NCBI GenBank assembly: GCA_000733355.1
Contig: JNVV01000001.1
Coordinates: forward strand, 3,134,278 to 3,198,277
Direction: 5' to 3'
DNA: 64,000 nucleotides
Origin: Falciphora oryzae
Lineage: Eukaryota > Ascomycota > Sordariomycetes > Magnaporthales > Magnaporthaceae
Each line of letters opens with the position of its first letter. Position 1 is the first letter of the stretch. The notes beneath the pieces were generated by a model. The model saw only the letters and a program-made list of their open reading frames with translations, did no database searches and had not been told where the DNA came from. The translations under genes and the position numbers were made by a program. Positions 12,130 to 24,082 of this stretch are shown in pieces.

Positions 12130-13688
12130 TTACACGTACCCAACATAGACAGTCCCCCGGGTTGTGATGGTCCTGTATACGATGTTGGTCTGTGTGACGG
12201 CGATCGGATTGCCCCGTCGCACCGTGACGGTGACGCTGGGCCGGTTGACCCCGACGCAGACTGTCGAGGGCGCCGGCGTGCTGCCGAGTTTTTGTTTTGT
12301 TAGCTTCCACCATTTTCTGTCTGTGTCTCTTACGTTCTAGAAGCTCGGTGCGACCTACATGGTGGCGGTGGTGATCCTGAGAACTGTGATGAAACAAAGA
12401 TTTCCACGTCAGCATCTCTACCATATCGAAACAAGAATCCAAGACGAAACCTACGGGCTTCCGTCGTGGTGGCCGGCGGGAGCGTGGTGATCACGGTCCG
12501 GGTGACGGTATAAGTCGTCTGTGTCACAGTCACGGTCGTGGCGGCGACAGCGACGCGGGCCTCGAGCCGTCGCTTCTCTTCATCTCGCTTCTCTGCAGCA
12601 GCCACGGCATCGTCCGCCTTGTTAGTTCCAGGTCTGATACCGCCGCAGCTTCTCCCGATGCAGAACGTGATGGTAGGCTGGGACCCACTGTTGGGGTAGT
12701 GGCAGGCCGCCGTCGTCACCACCGTCGTCGTGTATTGGCTTGTTGTTACGCCCTGCGTCGAGGTGCGCGTCACCGTCGACGTGATGGTCACCGTCTGGCC
12801 CTGCGGGTATACCGTCACCGTCGCTGTTCCCGCAAGGCAGTTACTCGATGTCACAGTAGCAGGAGCCAGGATCAGAGTCTGCGTCTGCACGATCGTGCTG
12901 ATTACGGCTGTTTGTTTGCGCGGGTTGCATGCGTTAGTATATCTGATGGTGCCATGTCTTCTTTTCGGCTCCTCCGTATGACTGGTCAGTAAGCTCGATG
13001 CGCATAGACTTACTGACGGCCCTCGGGGTGCTTGTGATTCCGATAACGACTGTCGGGGTGGCCTGCGTAGTACATGGCTTAGTAACTCTCGCCCAGCGTT
13101 GGATGTCAAGCAGAAGATGGGACAGCACTATGCGGATATCGCGTACTGTAACTGTCGTGGTCTCGGGGACGCCAACGCTCAAGTTGATCGTGCGCTGGAC
13201 AGCAATCTGGTTGCCGGCAACGACAATCCTCCACTGTCCGGACCGCATGGCCGAGAAAGGAATTCCGCTATCGATGTCATATTAGCCGCTCATTTTCGGC
13301 CAGCTACTCCACGGACGCACTATGGGGCATATGTCCTACCATTGCGAGCTGACCTGGACGCCGGATTGGCCGACCTGGATCGCCGAGCACGCATATTGGT
13401 TGCCCTCGGGGCTGACCAGGACGGGGCTAACCAGCTCAGAAGCGCAGCCTGATGAAGCAGGTCAGCAAACCTATCAACCCTCGACCCAGGAATTATCTCT
13501 ACCCGTGACGTTCTCTTACCTTGGAACACCGAGATGAAAGTGAAGTACTGGTTTGACGAGCCGTCAATGTAGTAAGACCCCCCGTTGCTGTAGTCCACGC
13601 CGTACGACGAGCAGCTCTGGCCAAGCACGCCTAGGAACAGCGACAGAAGCGCCGCAAGAAGCAGGTGGGGTCTGAGAATCGCCGCCAT
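12130..13688 (-). CDS. Secreted Thr/Val-rich protein of unknown function
   Basis: Seven exons on the minus strand (13688-13520, 13448-13340, 13267-13147, 13062-13014, 12907-12455, 12383-12359, 12280-12130) sum to 1077 nt and encode 358 aa, all junctions in phase. A signal peptide is clear (about residues 1-23, Leu/Ala-rich, ending Val-Leu-Gly-Gln). The mature N-terminus has a few Cys and aromatic residues. The C-terminal half is built of Thr-Val-Thr-Val type repeats (for example TVTITSTVTRTST) typical of O-glycosylated fungal wall or surface proteins, interrupted by a charged Glu/Arg patch. No GPI or transmembrane tail is evident. Exon 6 is only 25 nt. The last exon ends Tyr-Val-stop, though an extra 3' exon cannot be excluded. 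I recognise no enzyme domain. Confidence 0.75.
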
Positions 13689-16600
13689 TGTGCACGCTGC
13701 TGCTAGAGAGTGCTTGCTGTGTAACTGGGATCAAGCTCTATCCCTCCGTCCATAAGAACCAAGAGCAAGCCCGCCCTGGGTCCTTTATGTATCTGCAATG
13801 TCGGCAATGCAAACACTGCCAAAGTCCGGACAGTCCCCAGCTGATGGGCCCATGGCAGGCGGCCTTGATATTGCCAATATCGTGTTGCCCAAGAATAGCC
13901 AGAGAAGAGACTGCCTTGGTTGCATCGCCAGCCGAGGTCGACCAGTGGTTCTGGGCCGAGAGACCCTAGATGTCTAGTGCTGCATAGGAACGTGTGCCAA
14001 AGAACCATATTGCACTATGAGTTGCGATATTGACCCGAATTCAGCCTGAGCTGGGTTGCATGCCAGCTCGAGAGGGCCGCCAAGGGGACCGACCGACTGA
14101 CAGCAGGCCACATCCCTTCCGTCCACGAGGGAGCCGGGGTTGACAGGCACGGCTGCTATCAGCGGGATCTCCACTCTTTATACGTCCATAAATCGAGCGG
14201 GATCTGGAAACTGCGATCCAGAGACTGTCTAGGCGAATAGGGGGAGGAGTCAACATGCACAAAGTGTGTGCTCGTCTTATACTACAGCCTTGGTGGAAGC
14301 CCTGCCAGTTGATACACCAGACATAGCTCCGCGCGGAGTACATCCTAGAGCAGAGATAGTAGACGAACCGGAGGCTTTCGCTATGAGCTTGCAGGTTTTC
14401 GGGTAAGGAGGCGTCAAGTGTGCAGAGAGATACAACAGAGAGAGGGGAATGGTGTGGTAGTTCGAGGCCGATACCAGTTCGACAGCAGAGACTAAAGAGG
14501 GCGGCGGGCAAAAGTCCGGACTACGTTGCACCCTAGATCTTCGGGAATTCGATCGGATGGTGCGGATACCTGGGTTGGCCAGTCGGCTGTCATAGACCGC
14601 ATCTTGGCGGCCTCTTCCGACTTGGAAGGTGGGCGGGCATTGCAGATTCTGCCTATATTGACACCAGGGAGCACTCGCTTTCGCTCTCGAGGCTCGCAAC
14701 CATTGGACAGACAAAACTTAGTTCGGCAGCTCCCCTGTTCGGAACCCGGCCGGGTGGCCGAGCATCCAGCAGTCCAGGAGGAAGACCCACAATATACGCC
14801 CCGAGGTACGCGAGGAATATATTCTTGGGGTTTCTTTTTCTTTTGCTCTCTTTTTCCCTCTCTTGCGAGCCTCAACATAATGTAGCAAGCCGTAGCCTCT
14901 ATCTATTTTTGGTATGGAAGTCGGTATCGGAGGGGTAAACAAAACGAGAAAGACGGCACGGGAACATACGCCCGGATCAGCGGCTACTTAGCTTAACTGA
15001 TCCGAGCTGCTCTCGCCAAGCTGGTCTAAGAAACATTCAGGAAGCCGGGGTCGCCCCCGGAAGCAACCGAGAACAATACATGGAAACAATCGACGCCCAA
15101 TGGCCGAGGGGCGAGGAGCTTCGCCTCTCCGAGCTGGGGCGTATGGAGTGAGTTGGCGATCCAGGCTCGGGGCCGTGAGGAACTGCCGCTGCCGCTGGTG
15201 GTCGCCATAGAAGCTGGCTTGGGGGAAGCTGAGGTCAATAAGGGGATCAAGATGGATGTCTGGCAGTGGAGCTTGATTCTAGAGCAAGGCATTACTTTGC
15301 CTTGGTCGGTCCTTGCGCGCCATTGAGAAACCTAGGATCCCGTAAGGCAGACAGCCCACAAGCTCTCATCTTCACTACATCGCATGTGTGATCGTCGGAT
15401 TGGCAATTGGTGGAGGCGCTCCCTCCTGTCGCATACCTAGTTTGATGGCCAGAGGCTATCGCAAAGGTTCCGTGTTGGAGTGAGAGCGAGCATGGGAGTG
15501 GAAAATTGAAGTAAGGAACAAGAAGATGGCTGTTCGTTCCTGACCCGTTCCCGGCTCCGTATGCTTGATTGGCCTGCGGATGCTAGTCAGTAGCGTCTCT
15601 GACCAATGGCGGGGATACGATCACTGAGCCGGATTGTGCCTAAACGCTAAAAATCGCGTCCAACACGACCTCGTCCCTCCTTTCCCGACCTCACTCCACC
15701 TTCACACTTCCCGTGTCCACCTGGCCCGTTATTGCTGCCGAACTCAGCCTTTCGCCTTCCTTCTGCAGGATTATATTGCTCCTGAGCATCTACTAGCCGG
15801 TTGATCTGTTGCCAGCGCGCTATCCGACCGCCCCGCCCGTCGCGGAGGCGAGGAGCCATCCAGCTGTGGGTGTGATCGCCCCATCCCCCTCTGGCTCGCT
15901 GGTTTCGCAAACGCAAACCGGCTCCCGACCGCGTGTCTAAAAATACCACACCCGGACACCCTGCGCAACGGATGCTACAAATGGGATGATGTCGACGCCT
16001 CCATCTTTATCTGGATATGCCCGCTGGCCTTGGCTGTTCTCCAGGGATCAACCCCTCTCCTCCTGCCTGTGCTCGCGCCGAGGCAGGCTACCTACAGACC
16101 CACCCTACTATGTAGGTACACGCCTGAGTATCTACGACGGCTCGGACTCGGTCAACCCCTCCTCCTGTTCACACAACGGCACAGCTGAATCTCATGGTGT
16201 GGCGGCGTATCGCCACCCTCAAGTGAGGATTAAGGCCGACGACCGGCCTCAACAATACCCCCACCACTGGCTACCATCACATCAATCTCTGGATGGCCCC
16301 GGCCTTCAAGACTGGGCACTACCATTCTCGACCCCGGAAAATCGAGAACCCAGCCGCGCCCAGGGTGCTAGGATGCAGCATTTGGCATGCAACCAGGACG
16401 AGCACCAGCTTTTTAGAGCCACCCTTCTAGATGACTTGTCTCGCAGTATCCTAGCCACAAAGAAGACGGCTCCTACCGGGTTGACAATTTCAGTAACAAG
16501 CGTCATTTTTTCCCCGGATGAAACCTCGAGCCCCAAAACTACTGCTGGGGCCATCACGAGGCTCATCTCTCTTTCTTTTTTCTTTGCTTTTTTTTCCAGT

Positions 16601-17733
16601 AGCTCTAGGTATGGTGTGCTCCAAGAAAGACACAACACACCCCCGGAATCATGCCGTCCACTCCTAGGCGCTAAGGCTCGCTCAATATCTCGCCGAAGCC
16701 CCTGTCCCCGTCAAACTCCTCGAGAGTTGTCGTGGTGGTGTTGCTGCTTCGCTTTCCTATTTAAGTCTTGCTTTTAGTGTGTCTTGCATATCCACCACCC
16801 CCACTGCCTGGCTGCATCTGAGGTCTGCGGCTGCTTCCAGGTCTCCGTTGTTAGTCATTCGCTTTCTTCACATCTTTCGCCTCTTTGCTCATTTCGCTCC
16901 CGCCCGTCAGCATGCAAAAACTCCTTTGTCCGAGTTAGTTCCTGGGATGAGACGAACAGTGGCATGTCATGTCAGATAGAGTGTCTGCCCATCACCTCGC
17001 TCTCGGTTACAGAGGCAGCCCTCGAGCCATTCGCCAGGTTCCGAAACCGCGAGGGCTTATCCGCCTCTTTTGGCCTTTTCTCGGGATATAATCTAGGGAG
17101 GCATCGAGAGATCGCGGTGTCTAGAGCGTCAATGGCTTCCCTTTGTCACGCCCAACGAGGAATCCACAGGCTAGGCCGTCCTGGCTTCGGCCCTCCATCC
17201 GTTACTGAGAGTGACCTATTTGAACTATCCCCAAGCTGCCGCGAGGGCTCACTACTGGTTCCATGGAGAACAAGGGGGGGTCGAACAGGTGTTCGTCCTG
17301 TGCGAATCTCCATTCGCAGTCCATCGTCGCTGGCCCACAGACACGGCATCCCCTGTCTACCAGTGCGCCTAGATGACAGAAGAGGTGTGATGTGGCAGGG
17401 ATAGCGAGATCATGACCTATCGTTTAAGCCTCATCAGCCCGGGGTTGGGTGAGCCGGCCTCGGCGCCGCCTCCCCGACTTCATGAACTGGTGTCTCTCCC
17501 AAGTCTGTGTTTGCCTGGCCTGTCTGCATGACTTGCGCTCCTACTAGCCCGAAGGCCGTTGGCGGACATCATGGATAAGACATAAAAAGGGAGGTTATGG
17601 ACTCGTCAGACAATCCTCTCGAGGCCTCAGATCTTCAACAGGCTGCTTCTATTAGCACCGCCTGCACTTTTTGTCTAGAAACGCAGTGCTATCGTGCCGC
17701 CATCCTGAAGATCACGCCACGGCTGCCGTTATC
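13689..17733. other. 4 kb gene-poor region with possible coding relics
   Basis: No intact gene is supported. Base composition is less GC-rich than around the genes. A TATA-like ACATAAAGGA (13782-13791, minus strand) sits about 95 bp before the secreted-protein ATG. An inverted repeat, CGGATCAG/CTGATCCG, lies at 14973-15004. A 263-codon frame at 15986-16777 looks compositionally random. A protein-like stretch on + ends at 17372 and is described under findings. Confidence 0.45.
17581..17590 (+). promoter_or_regulatory. TATA-like element upstream of the laccase locus
   Basis: CATAAAAAGG lies about 145 bp before the laccase ATG at 17734. The placement is plausible, but the assignment is by resemblance only. 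Confidence 0.4.
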
Positions 17734-19959
17734 ATGCGTCTCTTTCACCTCCTGGCAGGCTTCTTGTCGGTGCTTGGGATTCTTGCAGATCCCTTGCCTC
17801 TCCTAAAACCAGGCACGGTAGTCCCAGCAGGCGCCCTCCAACCAAGGCAGGCCATCAGCCCTGGCGGTCCTCCATGCGGTCAGAACAATGCCACAAACAG
17901 AGGTTGCTGGTAAGTCATTGAGCTGATGCTTTCCTTTGCCGTTCCGTAGGCAAGGCCGCTAGCCGATATCTGTTGTGATTATAGGAAGAACTTCTGGAAC
18001 GTCAGCACCGATTACGAGCTGACGACCCCCACCGGCACGACGAGAGTGGTATATTCACCTCTGGAATCTTGGTGTCAATTTTCAGTCTCGTACTAATAGT
18101 AGTACCTCTAGATGGACCTTACCATTACCAACATCACGCCCTTTTCAGCTGACGGCGTTGAAAAGCCTGTCATGCTGATCAATGGTATGAGGTTTCCCTA
18201 TCTAAGCCACAGCGACGATCAGTTGCTAATGGCACATGAATCTATAGGAGGTTTCCCAGGGCCCGTCATTCAATGCGGTAGGTCTGCTTCGCCCCTTAAC
18301 TCAAGACACGGTCCTTTGGGCTAACATCTGCGTGTGCAGACCGGGGAGACTGGCTAGAGCTTCGGGTCCACAACAATCTGAAGGATAACGGGTAAGTCCT
18401 AGGTTGTCGTCGCGAAGGTCCTCAGTCCACCGATGACGTATGTGATATTATGGTTCACGTGCTGACGAAGTATCAACATCCAGCACCGGCATCCACTGGC
18501 ACGGCTTGAGACAGCTCAGCAGCAACAACCAAGATGGCGCGGGAGGAATCACTGAATGCCCGATTGCTCTCGGCTCCAGTCGAAGCTACACATTCCGTGC
18601 TGTACAGTACGGCACATCCTGGTACCACAGCCACTTCTCTGTCCAGGTAAAAACTCGCTTAATGCCCTTTCTAGTTTTACAAATATCGCGTGCGACTCTT
18701 TTTGTTTACCTAACTTCATATTTCACAGTATGGCAGTGGCGTTGTCGGTGCCGTCGTCGTTAACGACCCGGCTAGCGCGAATTACGATATTTATTTAGGG
18801 CCCTTTGTTATCACGGACTGGTATTGGCAGACTGCAGATATCCTGTAGCTAAGGGTGGAGCAGGCCACGGGTCCTCCACCTCCAGCCGACAACATCCTGT
18901 TCAACGGCACCAACATCAATCCACGGGACTCGGGCGGCCGGTACCAGCGGGTTAAGCTAACGCCCGGAAAAAAGCATCGGCTCCGCATCATCAACACTTC
19001 GGTCGATAACGGCTTCACTGTATCACTCGTAGGCCACTCCTTCACAATTATCTCTATAGATCTCGTGCTGACCCGCCCCGTGGTCAAGAACCAGCTGTTC
19101 TTGGGCGTCGGCCAACGGCACGACGTCATCATCGACGCCAACCAGCCAGTAGCCAACTACTGGTTCAACGTGGCTTTGGGCGGCAGTGGCCTCTGCGGCG
19201 TGTGCAACAACCCTTACCCGGCCTCCATTTTCTCATACGACGGCGCGCCCGCCAACGCGAGCCCAACCAACCGCGGCACGCCCATCACGGCCGACTGCAA
19301 GGACACCATCGGACCGGTCGGCGCCGCAGTCGCAGTTCGCGGCCGAGTTCAAGGAGCTGTCCGTCAACCTGACGACGGCGGTCACCAGCCGCGGCGACGT
19401 GTTCCACTGGCTCGTCAACGGGTCCGCCATCGACGTGGAGTGGGACAAGCCGATCCTGCAGTACGTGGCCGAGCGCAACAGCTCGTGGCCGCGGGTCGCA
19501 AACGTCGTCAGCGTGCCGCAGCGCGGCGTCTGGACGTTCTGGGTCGTCAACAACGTCCAGGGCGCGCTGCCGCACCCGATACACCCGCACGGCCACGACC
19601 TGATGCCGCTCGGCGTCGGCGACTCGGGCCGGTTCAACCCGGCCGCGGACGTGGCCAGGCTCAACTTTGACAACCCGGTCCGGAGGGACGTGGCCATGCT
19701 CCCCGCGGGCTGGATGGTGATGGCGTTCGAGACGAACAACCCGGGCACCTGGCTGATGCACTACCACATCGCCTGGCACGTTAGCCAGGGGCTCAGCGTG
19801 CAGTTCCTTGAGGTTCAGGGGGAGATCCCCCAGGTCATGAAGCTGGACCAGATCCAGCCCATCTGCGACGCCTGGCGCGCCTACTGGCCCAAGGCGTACT
19901 ACCCCAAGCTCGACTCGGGCCTGAGGAGGAGGGAGCATGATTTGGAGCTGGGTTGGTAG
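17734..19959 (+). pseudogene. Laccase-type multicopper oxidase, inactivated
   Basis: Exons 17734-17909, 17985-18048, 18112-18184, 18248-18277, 18340-18391, 18484-18646 and 18729 onward splice in phase. They encode a signal peptide and a three-domain laccase. All copper-site motifs can be found: HWHG, WYHSH, HPIHPHGHD and the terminal H-x-H...H cluster. Three lesions break it. A TAG interrupts the frame at 18846-18848. A one-base frame change near 19318-19321 moves the reading from the frame ending LFLGVGQRHD...DTIGPV to the frame with SQFAAEF. In the last motif the invariant type-1 copper Cys is Tyr (HYHIAWH, codon TAC at 19762-19764). Both substitutions fit CpA-to-TpA changes. Laccases oxidise phenols outside the cell; this copy should not make an active enzyme. 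Sequencing error could explain one lesion, but hardly all three. Confidence 0.85.
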
Positions 19960-21976
19960 GGATGTTGCCGGTTATTGGCCCCACTTTTACCCCTTTTCGG
20001 TTTTCCTGTCTCCTTGCGTGCATGTTTAACCACCCGCCAGTTTGCTTCGTTCGATGGTCAAAGCCCTACCCAACAGAGTGGCATCACCTCTCTCTCCTGC
20101 GTCACGGCTTCGTATCACGGCAGCTAGGAGGGCTTTGGCTAATTTTTGAGGATGCCCACCTTCGGCGGCATTCGGCCGGGGGTATAGAGGCAGCCGGATC
20201 GCGCTCTTTTTTCTCTTTCGCGTCCGACATCACTCTCAAGGCCTCTATGCATACGGATCCGAGGCGCTGTACTCGCACCAATTACATGTCGCCTGATCTC
20301 CCCCGCTGACGTGATAGACACGATCCAGACACGAGAGCCTCCATCGAGGAGGGTCAAAGGATGGTATTTGGCCGAGGCGCGCTGACTTTCTACAGCCCCA
20401 TCATATCTCGCTGTTTCTATTCCTGGATAGGATCGGGACGATGCCTGCGAAACTTGGATCAGTCTTGCATCTGCCCGCCCATCCTCTTTTCCCCACGTCG
20501 TTCATCGGGTGCAAAGAAGTCTTCCACGAGGCGCTCAGGCTATGAGCATGTCATATCCCAGTTAGCACCGACAAAGGAGGGACGTTGACAGCAAGGTGGG
20601 CAGCGCCCTCTACATGCATGTGGGCGACGGCTGCAGCGGCACAGGGTTACAGCACGGGGCGGCTGCCTTTCAATAGATCAACCCAAGACGGGCGAAAGCA
20701 TGCGTCTCGGCCGCAGGGAGTCAGCCGCTGTTTGCCACGATGTACGGTGGTCAGCCCGTCCTGTGGGATTTAGCCGGTCTGTGATCGCCTGCCTACTTCT
20801 GATGTTGTTTATCTCTGGCGCGTCTTAATATTGCACCTCGGGCCCATTCGCTGGTTCCTGGTGGTTCTGATATAAATGACCTTCTTCTCTTTATTCACGT
20901 TCGCCTTGTTCCGAACCTCGCTACCGTCGGCTTGGGATGGACACGGAAAGACGACAGCGGCCGGGCCGGGTTCTCGATACCAGTAGAGAAAATAAATGGC
21001 AATGCCATACCCGCTAACTCGGAGCTACCCTCGAGGCCATATTCCCACGTGCTCTGGGCCATCTGCCCCGCGTTGCGTATGGGTCGATCTTGGCGCTTAT
21101 ACCATCTAGTTTGGTTGACTGATCTGGCTGATGTGCCGTCCGCCACTGAACCATCCTCCCCCAGTCAGCCGCGGGGAACAGCCACAAGACGCAGAGACAC
21201 GGCTAGCGAAAGGGAGGGAACGCAGAGTTAGTGGACAAGCGAGGGAAGCTGCCTCGCCGCAGCAGCAGCAAGGCACTCCATCGAGCACATGTTTCACCGC
21301 CAAGACAAAAGGGGCAAAAAAAGGGCTGAGACCCCCACATCAACAAGTCTTTGTATGACGGCCGATATGGGGGAGAGCTGGGTACGCGCGCCAATGGCGT
21401 TGTTGGGTGACAAGCGCGAGTCCAGTCGTGCATGGTTTCCTCGCTCGCGTTTGAGAATGATGAAATGGCGAGCGCGGCTGCGCACGTAGGAAGCCGTGGC
21501 GATTGTTACATCTCGCCGGTCTCGTTGCGCGTGGCTCAAGGCGTGAAGAAACACGGAAAAATGCACGAAAACCAGTCTCGTTCCAGGGGATACCGTTCGC
21601 GGTCCTGGGAAGCCCGCCTAACATGAGCCGACAGCCCCGGGGCCCGAGATGGCGCAGGTACGGCGTCCGCCCGAGGGACAGCAGGGGCCGCGATGTGCAA
21701 GTAAGGAAGACAGGGGCGGGGAAGGGAGCGAGAGGCATCTTTAGTCGGGCCTTCCCGTCACGCAAATGAGGACCTGTGCGGGTAGCACGAGCTGTCTTAA
21801 CCCACGATCACGGGGTGTGGCAATGCAGGCTGACGGGAATACTGCGTCGTAGTACTGGATATAAATCTCTCAGTCACCGACTCTGCTGAAAGACAGTAGC
21901 GCGAAAATTCCAACCAGAACCCCCACAGAGATTGGGTAGAGCATGAGCCATGATATCCCGCAGGATTGTATCAATA

Positions 21977-21992
21977 TAGATAGATAGATAGA
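21977..21992. repeat. TAGA microsatellite
   Basis: Four tandem TAGA units lie about 190 bp upstream of the GPI-type gene. Confidence 0.75.
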
Positions 21993-22072
21993 TGATAGTG
22001 GTAATTTTCAAGTAGCACCAGTCTGACAGAGGCTTCTTCGTAGCCTTTTGCTGTGTCCTGGCTGGTATGTGC

Positions 22073-22082
22073 TATTATAAGA
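22073..22082 (+). promoter_or_regulatory. TATA-like element for the GPI-type surface protein
   Basis: TATTATAAGA lies about 100 bp before the ATG at 22181, the usual distance for a fungal TATA promoter. Confidence 0.45.
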
Positions 22083-22180
22083 GGAACAACCGGGCCTGTA
22101 GGCCTGCATGCTGCCACCAGTGATGAAACCGCAACACATCCTAGCTTAGTTCCTGCTGTAGCAGGAAAACAGGAGAAACC

Positions 22181-22954
22181 ATGTACAGCAAAAGCACCAT
22201 TGTCCTCTCGGTGCTGGCAGCCTCAGCAGGCAGCCAGAGCACCACATCAACCCTCCAGCAGACGACCCCATCCGCCATTATAACCACCACGACAGTGAAC
22301 GTGTGGCTCTACAACCTCTCACCGGATGACGTCACCTTCCCCGTCTCAGCCTCAGTCGTAAATGGCGGGAGCAACGGAGCCAAGAATTGGACCACCTACG
22401 GCCTGAGCTGCAACACGGCCGAGCTGCTCTGCAAAGAGTCACTCCACGGGCTGACGTACGTCACGGGCGCGGCCCTCAGTGCCATGTGGACGTCGAGGGG
22501 GGGCGACACCGCCCTGTTCGCTACGGACATCGTAATGCCGACGGCCACGCACACCATGCCGGCGTCCGCCACGGCCACCACGACGACCGCCGAGGCCGTG
22601 AGGGTGGGCACCACCCGCAGCGGGTCCTGTGGGATCGCTTCCGGCATCGAAATCATAACCGCCTGCGTAGACGAGACCGTGACGATCCAGGTCGAGAAGG
22701 GCCTCACGCTGAAATGGCACGAGTCCGCTAGCAGAAATGTATCCACCATCTCCAGCATTCCCCTGACCATCACCAATTCGGTATCGGTGGCCGCATCAAC
22801 AACGGCCAACACCACCACCGGCTCAGGGACCAGCAGTGCGCCTCCCGCGAGCACTACGTCGTCGACAGGGGGCGGTGTCCCACGGGCAACCGGGGGTGCG
22901 TACGCCGCCGGGGCCGCAGCCGTGGCTGCCATGGGTGGAATCTGGGCCCTGTGA
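22181..22954 (+). CDS. Probable GPI-anchored cell-surface protein
   Basis: A single exon of 257 codons. Residues 1-19 form a signal peptide (hydrophobic core IVLSVLAASAG). The mature part has a domain with six Cys at about residues 67-165 and potential N-glycosylation sites (for example NWT). It is followed by a long Ser/Thr/Ala/Gly-rich segment and a hydrophobic Ala-rich C-terminus (AAGAAAVAAMGGIWAL) without a charged tail. This is the standard layout of fungal GPI-anchored wall or plasma-membrane proteins. No catalytic motif is recognised. Start choice is simple: the ATG precedes the signal peptide and lies behind a TATA-like element. Confidence 0.8.
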   Translation: MYSKSTIVLSVLAASAGSQSTTSTLQQTTPSAIITTTTVNVWLYNLSPDDVTFPVSASVVNGGSNGAKNWTTYGLSCNTAELLCKESLHGLTYVTGAALSAMWTSRGGDTALFATDIVMPTATHTMPASATATTTTAEAVRVGTTRSGSCGIASGIEIITACVDETVTIQVEKGLTLKWHESASRNVSTISSIPLTITNSVSVAASTTANTTTGSGTSSAPPASTTSSTGGGVPRATGGAYAAGAAAVAAMGGIWAL

Positions 22955-23455
22955 GATGGGGACGGAAGGCGGAATGTGTCATGGTACAAAATGGGCAAGT
23001 GGATGGGAATCCTGTGTGCCGGCGCGGCTAGATGCTGAGACCGGTTTTTCGCTAAGCATACGAGAAACGGCCAGCTGCGGGACGTACTTCCTGGTGCAAA
23101 AGCAAAGCATCCAAGGGGAGATATGGCACAGAATCACGACGCTCCCTGACGTGACAACCCTGATTTCAGGGACCATTTTCGTCTGGAAGGTCTTGCATTA
23201 GCTTTCAAGACAGAGTCTGGCCTTTTTCGAGAATTTGGAATACCTACAACCCTTATTTTAGTCTTGAGACTGACATTGGCAGAGCTATACTCTCGCGTAT
23301 GGCGCGCCGCCCCTTTCTCAGGGCTTTCATGTACAAATTATATGCGACTCTTCGCTCCTATTCCATCATAGGGTTTACCACGCATCCGAGGCCTCAATGG
23401 TGTTTATCTCTCGAGGAACCTAAGGAAACGTCAGTTTATCGCACTCCAACCCGTG
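22955..23455. other. Convergent spacer
   Basis: These 500 bp lie between the 3' ends of the GPI-type gene (+) and the single-pass membrane protein gene (-). No gene is seen. Confidence 0.5.
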
Positions 23456-24082
23456 TTATGAGGAGTGGCTCACGTACAACTGTTTTGTTTCCATCTCCCA
23501 GCGACTCTCTTGGGCGCCAATATCTGAGGGAAGGTGTAATATCGGTGGCTTGGACAAGCTTCCACTCAGTTTCTCGGAGGCGTGCCGAACCTCGGACATC
23601 GGCTCAACGGGCTTTTCTTTTCTGCCGGCACCGCCACTATCAAGGGTATCTTTGCCACCCTCGCCGGCTCTTGCGAAATCGAAATTCTCAAAGTGGAAAA
23701 CGGGCTTGGGAAACGTGGGCGAGGGCAATGATGATCCCACACCGGTATCTTCTTGCCCCTTTTCGCTTTTGCCGCCGTAATCGTCGTGCTTCACAACCAC
23801 CACCTTGGGCAAGCTTTGCTGCTGCTCGGCCGCATACGACCCCACGACACAATGCGCGTGGTAGTAGCCGCCTTCGTCGCCCCAGGGGTCTGGGCGGGCT
23901 CGCCGGTCCTCAACGCAGACGCTGAGCCAGGACCACGGGAAGGTCTCGAGTGCTGAAGGACCGATGGAGGAGCGGCGGCGCCGGACGGCCCGGCGCAGAG
24001 CCGCGCAGGCGACCAGCAGGACCAGCACCGCGATCGGGGCCACCAGGGCGATCAACGGGGAGCCCGAGGGCGGTGGCGCCAT
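23456..24082 (-). CDS. Small single-pass membrane protein, unknown function
   Basis: An open frame of 208 codons runs from the ATG at 24082 to TAA at 23456-23458. The frame is open further upstream, but 24082 is preferred. It puts a short luminal or outer N-terminus directly before one strong membrane helix (LIALVAPIAVLVLLVACAAL). That helix is followed by a positive cluster RRAVRRRR, so the long C-terminal tail should be cytosolic. The tail is polar with Trp-rich and Ser/Glu/Lys-rich stretches. A TATATA element lies about 95 bp upstream (24174-24180). I do not recognise a family. The alternative is that an upstream exon or ATG extends the N-terminus. Confidence 0.6.
   Translation of the reverse strand: MAPPPSGSPLIALVAPIAVLVLLVACAALRRAVRRRRSSIGPSALETFPWSWLSVCVEDRRARPDPWGDEGGYYHAHCVVGSYAAEQQQSLPKVVVVKHDDYGGKSEKGQEDTGVGSSLPSPTFPKPVFHFENFDFARAGEGGKDTLDSGGAGRKEKPVEPMSEVRHASEKLSGSLSKPPILHLPSDIGAQESRWEMETKQLYVSHSS

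Larger units (their letters stand above)
19960..22180. other. Intergenic, no supported gene
   Basis: No gene is supported in this 2.2 kb. It contains two TATA-like sites without an obvious gene (near 20874 and 21861), a TAGA repeat at 21977-21992, and the promoter of the GPI-type protein at the right end. Confidence 0.5.

Noticed and set aside
14973..15004. CGGATCAG/CTGATCCG inverted repeat considered as a transposon end
   Set aside because: There is a single short pair with a 16-nt loop, no target-site duplication and no transposase frame nearby.
15986..16777. 263-codon frame considered as a gene
   Set aside because: It has random composition (Ser/Pro/Arg/Cys), no domain, and a CT-rich tail giving poly-Phe. 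No splice structure supports it.
19186..19335. A 13-bp GT..AG segment near 19318 considered as an intron that would repair the laccase frame
   Set aside because: It is far below any plausible intron length, so a frameshift is the better explanation.
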